Part shown: piece by piece, positions 38,401 to 50,400 of the stretch
Position numbering within the stretch: the stretch's first letter is position 1
How the letters are laid out: every line of letters begins with the position of its first letter
Source: Pelecanus crispus
Lineage: Eukaryota; Chordata; Aves; Pelecaniformes; Pelecanidae
DNA length: 64,000 nt
Assembly (NCBI RefSeq): GCF_030463565.1
Contig: NC_134653.1
Location: forward strand, 30,751,150-30,815,149
Direction: 5' to 3'
Notes under the pieces: model-generated
Databases searched by the model: none
Seen by the model: the letters and a program-made list of their open reading frames with translations, nothing else
What the model was told of the DNA's origin: nothing
Made by a program: the position numbers and the translations under genes

Positions 38401-41400
38401 GGCAATGAGAAATGTGATTCTCCGGAGACCACAGTCAGTGAGGACATTTTTCTACATGGAAACAGAAGACTCCACCAGTCACAAGCGCTTAAACATCTCC
38501 ACTGAGGGAGCAAACAAAACCCAAGTGGCTGCCATGGGGCACAGTGTTTTGGGGAGTGCCACGTGGAGATGAGGCACTGCCTTGGGGTATGGTGCCCTGG
38601 CTTGCACAGTCTGCAAAAAGGGGGTCCAAACTCAATGACAGACCTTGGACTGGGCAAAGGCCCTGAAGATGGGCACCAGCTTCTCGTCTTCCATGTGGTC
38701 AGCCCAGCGGAGTGCGATGTTCAGGATGTGGATTGGCTCCTCGCGAACGTTCTGGCAATAAAACCCCCCCAGTCAACCCTGACCAGGAGCACCACTGCCA
38801 TCCCGGCACCACCTGGGGGGGAAGGCAAAGGCATCGTGCCCACCTTGGCATCCTCCTCCTCATAGGTGGTGGCTCGTGCCTCGCTGAAAAGTGTGTTCTC
38901 TGAAGGTGGGTTGGCAAAGCATGAGATCACTTCATCGAAGTTCCTGCCCAAACATCGGGGATAGGGTGACAAGTCAGCACATTGTGCCCACCCCGTGCCC
39001 AAGGGGACAGCACCAGGGACCCGCTGTGTCAGGGATGTGGCTAACAGTGCAGTGGCCCAGGGGCACATGCCAGCTCATGGCAAAGCCACAGCTCATGAAA
39101 TGCAGCTCTGAGCTCTGCTGTGTTAATGTGCGGAGATGCTTAACCCGTGCCAGGCAAGCTTCCCCCAGGCTCCACATGTCCCCAGAAACCCTGTCATGTC
39201 CCCACCAGGTAACTGTTGTACTGAAAATATCCAGCCCCAACCTCTGGCTGTGGGAGGAACAGAAGCTGCCCTGAGCGTGGCACAGCTGCTGCCAGCTTTG
39301 GCTCTTCCACCCCTTTCTGCTTTCTGACAACTGCAGAGGCACCTAAAAGGCACGTGCATGACCAGCCAGGCATGTCCCTGCACCCCCACCTTGTGAAGTC
39401 CTCAAATCTGTCAAAGGCCACCATAGCTCCCATCCGCTGGCTCAGGGGAGAAAAGCCACTGTCCATGAAGAGCTCGGTGCTGTGCCGGGCCAGGTCAGGG
39501 TTGGAGATGCTGACAGGGACGGACATCCTGCGCAGGGGAGCAAGGCAGCCATCAGCCATGGGTGGAGGCACCACTCCTGGGTCCAACAGGGACCATGCAG
39601 GTCCCACATGGGACCCTGACCCAGAGAAGGCTCATCCAGCTCCACTGGCAAAGGGAGAGTACAGCAGGCAGTTCCCTCTGAAGTTCCCCACATTTTGCAT
39701 GGAGGAGATGATACAAAACCAACAGCTTTGCAAAAAGGACTGTGTCCAGGGGAGCAGGACAGGTGTGCATGGGCCCCCATACCTGTTTGGGTGGGAGAAG
39801 GGCAGCATGAACTGGAATTCTACCAGGCAGGTGCCATCTGAGAGCTGCCGGTGCTGCAGGCTGTTCAGCTCGTAGGCAATGTAGCCACGCCGCACGTACA
39901 CCTGGGAGGGGGATGGCAGGAGGTACCGCCGTGCCCCTGCTCCCACCGCACACATCCATGCCACCCCTCAGAGCTCGTGTGCCCCCCGCAGCCCCCCCAG
40001 CCCTCACCTCCAGCGCTGCCATGCGCACCACTTGGTTTGTGTGGTAGAAGAAGGTGGGAAGCACATCAAAGATGGTGGTTTCTGAGAGGATCAGTTTCTG
40101 GGGGAAGAAAGCAAATTTAGGGCAAGGACGAAGTGGGACCCTCTTGCCCCATTGCAGGATGGGGGAGGCACGTTCCAGAGGGGTCCCTTAATATGGGGCT
40201 GTGCAGGACTGGCCACCAGGGTGCCATGGCACACCCAGCCCCCCATGGGGACACCGCCAGACCCAGATGTGGATCCACATATCAGTCCCCCGCCAAATGG
40301 GGTGAGGAGCAGGGGATGGGGACTGGCAGAAACGGGGTGCACCCCCTCCTCTGCTCCGCACAGGCACTGACACTGCAGCAAGGCTTTGATTACTTTTTTG
40401 GCTATTTTTAAGGCTAAGCCACTTGCAGCCAGACTTCCTCACCAAAGCCACCCAAAAGCCAAATTCCCTCTGCAGAAAAACATGCCATTTCCAACCTTCA
40501 GGTTTTCAGGGTAGTACTCGTCTCCATATATGTCAATAGCGGAAAGGAAGATGGACTCCACCTGGTTGTGCCGCAGCTCGTAGGAGGGCAGGTGAGAAGC
40601 GATGAGCACCTGCAAGGGGAGAGGTGGCTGGAAGCGCGGGGGACGGGGACAGGGATGGGGACAGGGATGGGGATGTCACGGCACGGCGTGGTGCTCGCTG
40701 ACCTGCCGGGCTCTCAGTGCTACTTTGGAGTGCTCGGTCTTGCTGAGCTGTGTCAGCTCATGGAGGATGGCCGTCAGCTCGTCCGTCAGCATGGGGTCGC
40801 GGCCGCAGAGCTGGTCCTGCAATGCACACACAACCATGGCTCGGCTCAGGGCCCTCGCTGCGCGATGGCTTCATCCCGCATCCCCAGCCCCGCACGGGCA
40901 ACAGGGACAAGACCCGAGGTGCTAAAATGGGCAAAATGCTGCTCTTTGAACCAAGTGCAGCAATGCAAGGCTTCAGAGGGGAGATAAAATCCCCCTAATG
41001 AGGCAGGAATGGACACTTGAATTCAAAACCCAAACTCTGGGGATGCATTAAACAGAGGAGCAGAAAAGTGGTTTTACAGGTTTCTGCCTGCTTTCAAGAG
41101 GAAAGCACAGGGCTGTGACAGCCACCCGCAGCCGTGTCCTGTCCTACAGCAATGCAGAGCTTGCCTCTGCTTACAGGCTTCTCCCTGCCACCAGCCTTTA
41201 TTTCTGGTGTCTTGGTACTCACAATTAACATGATCACCAGCAAGTTCTTCTTTGCCACCTGGGCGTGAGAGAAGATGCTCTCCAGCACGGGGGTCATGTC
41301 AGGTTTGCACTGCTCCCGCAGGCTGATGACGCACTTGTCGTAGTGAGCTGCAGGGCAGAGCATGGTGAGCCCTGCAGACCCCCCAGAGAGCCCTGTGGAC

Positions 41401-44400
41401 CCCTCCGGAGAGCCTCTGAGCCCTCACCGTGTTGGAACTGTGTCTCCACTTGCAGGTAGCGTCTTAGCAGGTCCAGCACCACTGCCTTCATGTAGCCCCG
41501 GATGCCGCTGCGGTACCTGGGGAGCAGAAAGCCCAGTATACTGTGAGGGGGTGGTGGTGGTGGGGAGACCAGTGGGGTCGTGGACAGTGCAGGGCTCACC
41601 TCTGCACCAGCTGCACCACACTCTGTGTGTTCATGAAGAAGACCTCCCGTTCAGCCTTCCTTTGCAGTGTGGCCGCGTGGGTGTCCAGCACGCTGGCAAT
41701 CTGCAGGGAGAGGGCACAGGGTCCAGTGCAGCTCAGGGCCAGTGCAGCCGCAGGGCTGCCAGCTCCCTGACTTGCCTGGGGACAGTGCTCCTGCATGCAA
41801 AGCCTTTCATTTGTTTTTTTTTTCCCCCAAGTGAAAAATGCAGAGTGACAAATAAATATAGAAACACAAATATAAAAGCACAAATATAAAAACACAAGCA
41901 TAAAAACAAGCATAAAACCACAAATGTTTCCCTCAGTCATTTAACTTTTTATAATATCTCTTGGCAGCACAAATTCAGGCAGAAACTCCTAATTAGCTCT
42001 AGCTAAAAAGGCCAAGCTAGGGAGTGCAGCCCCCGCACCACTTACCTGCTGGCTGGGGAAGCAGCAGAGCACAGAGGTGATGTTGCTGGCATACTGCGCC
42101 ATCACCTTCCGGATTGACTTCTCCACGGACAGGGGGATTCTTCCCGAAATGCTTGTCATGATCTCCTGCAGCTCCAGGAGGGGCAGGGAGGGGTCCCGCA
42201 GGGTCTTCATCAGCTGCGCCACCCACTCCTTCACCTGTGGCGAGCAGAAGCTGGTGCTGCTCACACCCACCAGCAGTGCCTGTCTTGCCATCACGGCAGA
42301 CACAAAGCAATGGGGCAGGACACCTGGAACACCTTTGCCCCCGGCACCCACCTTGTTGCTGAAGTAGGGCTCAGGCAGGCAGTACCCGTTCATGACATTG
42401 GTGAGACTGTCCAGCACATTGCGGAGAACCTGGTGCTGCTTCTCGCCGGTGATGGGGAGGGTCTGCTGGGCTGGGAGCCCCCCTGTGAACAGCTGTGCCT
42501 GGAGAGAGCAGAGAGAGGTGGGCTGGCCCGGGTCCTTGCCAGCTTGGGACGGAGACCCCTGAGAGCTGCAGCTGCACCAGAGAAACCAGTGCAACCCCTC
42601 CAGTGTCTGCTTTTGGTTAGATACAGAGGAAGCACCTAACATTCAGCTTCATGTCTCTGCCAGTCATGGCCCAGATGGGGCCATCATGAAAACAATGCAG
42701 AAAAAATGGAGATGTATAGATATATAGTGCTATAGATACACTAAAAACTTGCATGTGAGCTTCTGCACACTGAGTAAGTGTGCATGGGATGCTTACACAG
42801 AGCAACGCCGCGACACACGGAGCAGCCACTTGAGCCCCAACACAGCCAGCTGGGGGATGCAGCATGGCCATCTGAGTGCCACCTGTCCCAGCATGGGGAC
42901 ACATCCCTGCTGATGCCCCAGTCAGGGCAGCTCCTCTGTTTTGTCCCCCAGTGAGCATCCCCGGTGCCCCATGGGATGCTGCTTGGGAGCGGACAGGAGG
43001 GGACAGCAGAGTGGCCGGCCCCTGGCAGACTCACGGTCTTCACTTTGGTGGGATCATCCAGCTCGAGCCGGGCTATGACACAGCCCGCCTCCAGCAGCGC
43101 GCCCGGCCTCTTGACGTAGTGCACCCGCCCAGCCTCTTCCACTGCCAGCGTCATGATGATCTTCATCACCTGGGTGAGGATGGGTTAAATGGTCACCAAA
43201 TGAGCAGCACCTGCGCACCGCAGAGTGCCTCGAGCATTGTGGCAGTGTTGATGGGTTTCATCTTTGCTGTCCACCAGCATTGCAGGAACAGATCTCCTCT
43301 GGGCTCTTCTGCAAAAACTCACCTCGACCTCTGCAAAAATGTTCCCCTCGGCTACATGGCCACCATCGTCCACCATGTAATGCAGCAGCTTCCCTGCAGA
43401 GGGTGAGCGTAGCACCGTTGGGTCCTTCTCCTTCTCGAAGTCACAGGTTTTGTTGCCGATGGTGATCCGGTATCTTAAGGAGAGGGAAAGGTCTCACCAA
43501 CCAGCTGATGGTAAGTGGGGAAGGCTGCTGGGGCCCCAGTGGGGAGGTACCTGTCGATCTCCTCCTTCATGTAGGTGGTGTAGCTGTTGCCATCATAGGA
43601 GAGCAGCAGCCCGCCGTCGTTCAGCCGGTGCACGTCTATCTCTATGTGGGTGCGGTTCATGATGATGACGTACGTCGTCAGGGACTGGCGGGCAACCTGC
43701 AGGCAGCAGCCGGGGAGACCCCTCAGTGCAACCCCCTGAAACGCGTGCAAGGGCCTTTCTGGGGGCTGGTGGTAATGGTGGGGGGTGAGGAGCATCTCCC
43801 CGCACTCGGTGCAAGGGCCGGTGCAGGAGCAGCATGCTGCCACAGGACGGGGCTGTGCCAGGGACGGCAGGAAGCAGCAACCTCAGGCTGCACCAAAGAG
43901 CTGGTTCAACTCACAGCCCAGAGCTGGTTTAACTCATGGCCCACCTGCTGCTTTCATTGTGAGTAGGGAGTTTTTGCATGAAGGTCAACTACTTGGGTTT
44001 AAAAGCAAGAAAAGGAGGTCCTTTATTAAACTCAGGGCAACAGGATGTATGAAAATATCTGTCTAGTTAAAATGAGGTTAGTAACCTCATTTTTATGTTG
44101 CACGTTTTTAAAGGACAGCCTTGTATTTATTGCATCTTTCTCCTTCAGGACAGGAGCATGCGTCCCTGTCCCCGTGAGAAGCATTGTGGCTGGTTTGGGA
44201 GGAGCATGGCCCAGCCCTCACCTGGAGAATATACTTCACGCCCTCATAGATGAGCTCCACGTCAACGATATTCAGCAAGGAGGCTGCTGGAAGCACCTGC
44301 CCCCTGAAACACAACAGACGGGTCAGGCACCACAAGTATTGCTTGCCTTGCGTGCTGGTGGGGAGCCAAGTGTGTGAGATGTCAGCAGTGCTGCTGGCGT

Positions 44401-47400
44401 CAGGCCATGCAGGCTCCGAGCTGACTGCGGGAGGGCGCGAAGGTGACTGGAGGGGACAGGCATCTGCTTTAAATGACCCACGTGAGTGCCTTGTAAAAAT
44501 GCATCCGGAGGCAGGCCAGACATAGGCAAAACACGCTTAGATAAGGGCACAGGGGAGAGCCCCAGGCGTCCTCCAAGGCCAGACAAATAACCTTGACATT
44601 CAAGTGCAAAAACAAAAGCTGCATTCAGCCAAGCCACTTTCCCTTGAAAGCTGTTTTCCCAACAGTGTGAAACTTTTTCTGCTCTCCAGATAAAGCAATA
44701 GTCGAGAAGCCGGACCTGTGAGCCATGGCACATACCCCTGTTTCCCAGCTGTTGCAGTGCCATGGGCACTGCCTCTGGATTTGCAAAGCTTTTGCAGCAA
44801 AAGGGGGAAGGAAGATGGCCCAAGGAGAAAAAAACTCAGGTCTCCATGCTTGCAGGAGTCACACAGGCTGCCAGGAGCTGCCCTTTAGGACATGCAATCC
44901 CTGTGCCCCCTGTGCCTGCAGCATGGCTGAGCCCCCATTGGGCAGTCCCTGCTCTTCACCTTTCTAGCGAGTGCAGGAAGTCAGTCATGCATGTCCTGAA
45001 GGCAGCATCCGCAACGTTCAGGGCACCGCAGACGACACCCAGCATTGTGTCTGGCTTCTCTGCCTGTGGGGGGCAAAAATAACAGGATTTGGGTCTTACA
45101 CCAGAAGGGGAGCAGCGACCCTGGGGTGGCCGGTCTCCCCCACCTGCACTTTCTCAGCAATCAGATGGTCCAGCCAGCCAGTGTCTATCTCGTTGTTCTG
45201 GAAGCTCTCTGTCTCCAGCAGCTTAATCAGATACTCCACTGTGGTCCGGAAATCCCCACGGATAGACAGCTCTTTCAGGGCAACCACCATGTTCCTTTTA
45301 GGGAGCAAAACCCTCCATTAATGACTGATGACGCAGCACTTGGCTTTCAGCAGAGGAAACCAGGGAACCACAGGGACCGGGGTGATGAGCTCCTGACCCC
45401 TGGGCACCCTTGTGCCTGGATGAAACAGCCCCACAGTGCGCATTGACTTAATAAAACACTTAAATACCCAAGACAGACTCGTTACATGTTGCTCAGTTAC
45501 TGAATGCCGCTCACTGGCACTAAGCACATGTTCAGTGGATCACTACGTGTCTTTAAGGATCAGATTGATGAACTGGGGCCCTAGCACCAGGGCCGTCTGA
45601 AAACTTTGGCTTTGGCCAGACAGTCTCTGCAGCACAAAAAAGCCGCTCAGCACAGCGGCACCGTTCTGGTCCCCTCACATAAAAGCCGGCTAATGCACCG
45701 ATTGCAAATCTTCCCAAGGACAGCCATTCTCCACCCCATCCCACCACGCTCACGAGATGGCCTCCTCCCGGTTCTCTCCCCATGAGAAGCAGTGCCCGAA
45801 CTGGGAATCAGCAAATTCGTGCAGCCCCCCGGCCGCCGCCACACTGAAGTACCCCCAGACGTTCTTGCTGCTGCGGAAGTTCAGCTCCTGCACCGTCCCC
45901 GAGCTGGGCTTGAAACCCTGAGTGAAGACAGAGCAGGAGAGATGGAGAAACCAGGCTTGAGACTCATGCAGAGTAAACAGGGGAGTCCCTGTGCCATTTA
46001 TCAGTCTGCATGCAGATTTCACTGATCCCACGGGTTCAATGCCCATGAACACTGTCCGTGTGGGGATGACTGTGCCCAGTTCAACCCCGCAAGAGGCACG
46101 GTCCCCCTGTCACCATGTGCAGGGCCAGTGCACGAGAGTCCATCCCCTGGCTCACCTCCTCGGGGTTCTCGCTGGTGATCCGGGCAGCGATGACGTGGCC
46201 CCTGGGCACAGGGGTGTTGGTGGGGCTGTGGAAGCAGATGGGAGTATCGCCCCAGGGGCTCTCCCCATACAGCACCCGGATGTCTTTTATCCTGTGCAAG
46301 GGGATGCCCATTGCAATCTGCATGAGAAACAAGGACTTTAGCTGCCAGAACAAGACTTAGCATCAAAATTACAACCAGAAGACATCATTAGATGGTGTGA
46401 GTGAACAGTGAGGGGAAGAGGCACCACGCTGCAGGCAGCTGCTCCCGGCAGGGAGCCAGAAGAGAAGGAGGGATGCTACATTGCTTCCGCCTGCACCCTA
46501 CATGCTGTTATATGGGACAGCTTCCCTCTGCCAGGCTCCAGCCCAGCACTTCTCCCTAAATTACAAAATTGCTTCATCTAACACACCTTGCAAAGTCACC
46601 CATGCGTGCTCAGATACCTGCAGCTGGGCAGCAGGGAGGTTCACATCCGCGATCATCTCCGTGCAAGGGTGCTCCACCTGCAGGCGCGGGTTCAGCTCGA
46701 GGAAGTGGAAGCTCCCGTCCTTGCTGTAGAGGTACTCGACGGTGCCCGTGCTCACGTAACCTGCCATCTGGGCCAGGCGGACCGCACACTGCAGGACAGG
46801 GCGAAACCACCATTGGGAGTAATGACCCTCTGTTCACTGCAGCAGAGTCAGAGTGTCCCAAGCAAAACAGCAGCAGTGTTCTTGCACAGACCGAAGGAGA
46901 CAAGCAGGGCTGGGGCTCCCTGATCAGCTTGGGGGGTCCCTCCCTTCCTTAGGAGGCTCAGGTGCCAAAAACCACAATAAACCCAGCAAGGATCAGACCA
47001 GTTTCTCACTAAAACCTCCTGCTGCCCTAAGACCAGGTCCACCCACCTGTTCCATCACCTCGATGACAGAGGGTGCCGCGATGGTGGTGGGTGCCTCCTC
47101 GATGATCTTCTGGTGCCTGCGCTGGATGGAGCAGTCACGGCCGAAGAGAGAGATGGCGTTGCCATACTCATCGGCCAGCACCTGCACCTCCAGGTGCCGC
47201 GCGTGCTGTGCCAGCTTCATTAGGAAGACAGGGGACCCGGGCGCCTCCGCCTGCACCTGTGGTGAGAGAGAGGGTTGTGCTCTGGCATCACCCCGCAGGA
47301 CAGAGGCAAGTCTTGCAGCAAGCCTTGGGGGGAAGCACAAGACACCCAGAGTAGGAGCAGGACCCTGCTGTGTGCCCCAGGATGGGATGGGGATGGGGAT

Positions 47401-50400
47401 GCAGATGGGGATGGGGGTTCCGGGCACCTCTCACCTGCCGGAAGCAGGCACCAAATTCCTCCGCTGCCTCCACTTTTCGGATGCCTTTTCCCCCACCGCC
47501 TTCTGCTGCCTTGATCATCAGTGGGTAGCCGATCCCCTTGGCCACCTGAGAGGGGACAAGGACTGGGGTGACTGAAGTGCTCTGGACCCCAACCCATCAC
47601 TGCAACAGTCCACCCTGCCCCAGCCCCGTGCATCCCCAAGCAGGATTGCCCTGAGCCACATCTGTGCAGAGGGATGAACTGTTGCTGAAACATCCTTGCA
47701 TCGCTGTCACGTGTGCTGGGAAGCCAAAAGGACAGGGCATACAGGCTCCAACGAGAAATAATGGTGGACGGGAGACAAGCGGCTGCCCATGGGCTCGGCT
47801 TTACCTCCAGGCCTTCCTCCACGTCCTTCACACAGCCCTGAGCATATGTCTCAAGGGGGATGCTGATAGTCTGCTGATGCTTCTCGTCCTCCTCAGACCA
47901 CTGGGCCACCAGACCTGTGGGCACAGCCAGGGCTGCAGTCACCACTGGGGTGGCATGCCTGGGGTGGCATGCTGGCTGTGCCCAGGGAACTGGGGACCCC
48001 ATGTTGGCACATGCCATTTCCCCTGTTTCCATCTACCCCATCTCCAAAAACCCCTCTGCCCGAACCAGCAGCTGCTTGGCTGTAGTTGGGTCCCCGATAT
48101 CTGCAGCCACTCTACAGCCAGCTGGGCCGGGGACCCCAACCCTGGTGCTTGCTTTGGGGGACAGGGAGAGGCAGGGAGGAGAGAAATGGGGGAGTGGGGA
48201 GGGTGTGCAGGGCTGGGAATGAGGCGCTTACCACTCCCGCTCCACAGCAGCGTGGGGATCTGGAGCGTCTGAGCCACGATGGTGGAGGCAACTTTGTCCC
48301 CCAGCGCCCACATGGCATCGCTGGGGGGACCTTCAAACAGGGAGGGAAGGGGTGAGTTGGGCCAGCCAGCCTGTCCCCATCTCACGGATGCTGCAGAAAG
48401 CTAATCCCCACTGAGCCAGCACCATCAGCCCTTCTGCAAAGAGTGGGGGCATGGTAAACCCCCCCCAACCCCACTGCCTGGTTCAGGACAGAGCTTGACC
48501 CTTCTCCAAGGGAAGCCCAGGCTGTCCCTTAGCTGGGCAGCCCACAAGGTCTGCTCCCACCCAACGATCCTCTGTAAATGCTGCACCAGCATGAGCATTA
48601 CAGGGAAAACCCAGAAAACAGCAGGATTCCTGGGACAGCTCCAGGAAATCGGCCTGGGGACTGCCACGCTGCAGGGTAGACGTGCCAGATGCACAAAACG
48701 GTCATCGCCCAGCACGGTGTCCCTGGGGAGTGGGCATGCATATACACACTAGCCCAATGCCCATGGCTCCCTCCAGCACTGGGAAGGCAGTGAGATCTTA
48801 CCGAGGAAAGCTATCCCATTTTTCTGCAGCAGCTCTGGCAGCTTGGGGTTTTCCGAGGCATGTCCCCAGCCAGCCCACACCGCCTGGCACAAGAGAAGGA
48901 GCAGCACAAGCTATTACCTCCCTGTGCTGACGTCCTCCCATCGCCCACAGCATCACACCCGAGTCCACTGCATGGAGGGACGTCACCCCGTTTCTGAGTG
49001 TCCCTTCTTCCCCACCCACTTCCCTTGGCAAGGAGGTGGGAGGCCTGAAAGCGGCTGCTACCTGGACTGGGATCCGTTTAGAAATGTCCACGATCAGCTC
49101 CACGTTGGCGTAGTTGTTGTTGTTGGCCCCCCCAGGGACAGGCACGTAGTGATCAGCCATTTTGATGTACTCTGAAAGACAGCACATGGCAGTGGTGGGA
49201 GCCAGTCCCCCAAGCCGCACCCCACTTGCATGCTGCCCCTTGCACCCCTTCCCCAAATCCTCCATCCTGGGGAGGCTGGAGGGGGGGAAAAATTATTTAC
49301 TCCCGGATCTGGCTGCACAGGAGGAAAGTGTGTGACCCCGGACTGGGCAGACCCTCCCATGTCCCAGGCAGCAGTGCAAGGAGAAGGAAAGGGCTACCCC
49401 TGCTCAGCCCCATTGCAGGCAACTTCCCTCACTGGGATGCTTGTAGGAATTACCCGCATTAGCCTTGAGGTCTTCAGGGGTCACCATGACCACGAACCGA
49501 ATGGCACGCTCGTTTCGGAACATCTCATAGGCCCACCGGCGGATGGAGCGCATGCACTTCACAGCAGCAATGCCATTGTTGGCGATGAGGACCTGAGGAG
49601 ACAGGGACACAGGGCATCAGGCTGAAACCTTTCCTTGCTGCTGGGGTGCAGGGCTGGGCTCCATGTGGCTCCAAGGGACAGCAGCGCAGAGGTGAGGACT
49701 GGGTGCAGGCGGTGAGCAAAGCAGGGCAGCCGTGCTAACATGGGCACTTTGCAACAGCTGGTTTTACGTGCCAGCAGAGCAGGAGGCTCCTTAACAGCAG
49801 CTTTGATGCCTGGCACTGGGGCTAACAAAGAACGGGACTTGGGCCTTTGTGCCAGCCATGCAAAGGCGCTGCAAGCAGCCGCCTTGCAAGGGCAGCATTG
49901 GGAGGGTTTCCCTCTCCCAGCCTGCAAGGGTGGGGAAGCCGGGGGACAAAGAGCTCTGGGATGCTCTGGGCTGCCATCAGTCTGAGCCTGGCGGGCATGG
50001 GAGACTTGAGCAACGCTCGAGGATGCCACCATGCCACCATGAACGGTAAGGAGCCACCACCCGGGCAAAGGCAGGGGCGTATGGGGAAAGACCTTCTCGA
50101 TGATGCGGTTGCCCCCAAAGCGGGTGACGAACTCTGCTGGTGAGGCGACGGTGAAGTCCCGTTGCAGATCCATCTTCCTGTTCTCGCGGCCCCTCTTCGC
50201 CAGGTGCAGCCCGGACATGCTAGGCCTGCGGCAGGACACGATGGCCATCAGCAAGCCCACAGTTGGGCGAGCAAACCCTCACCAGGCACAACACGTGCCG
50301 CCACCAGCTCAGGCTTCCCTGGAGGGTCAGATCTGCAGAGAGCCCGGCAGGCTGCAGCAGCAGGCACTGGAGACCAGACTATGTCCACTCCGTGGTTTCT

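Larger units (their letters stand above)
35886..42498 (-). other. ACACB: ACACB central-region exons
   Basis: Exons: 42352-42498, 42046-42234, 41600-41700, 41428-41516, 41223-41347, 40703-40816, 40496-40609, 40008-40097, 39783-39901, 39390-39527, 38844-38943, 38644-38751, 38395-38451, 37942-37983, 37649-37864, 37393-37548, 36579-36782, 35886-36041. This noncatalytic scaffold positions the carboxylase, carrier and transferase domains. Two exons are very small: 57 nt ([19 protein letters not shown]) and 42 nt ([14 protein letters not shown]). Both match human segments and are needed for the frame. The intron between 37649 and 37548 has a GC donor. All other introns checked are GT-AG. Confidence 0.93.
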
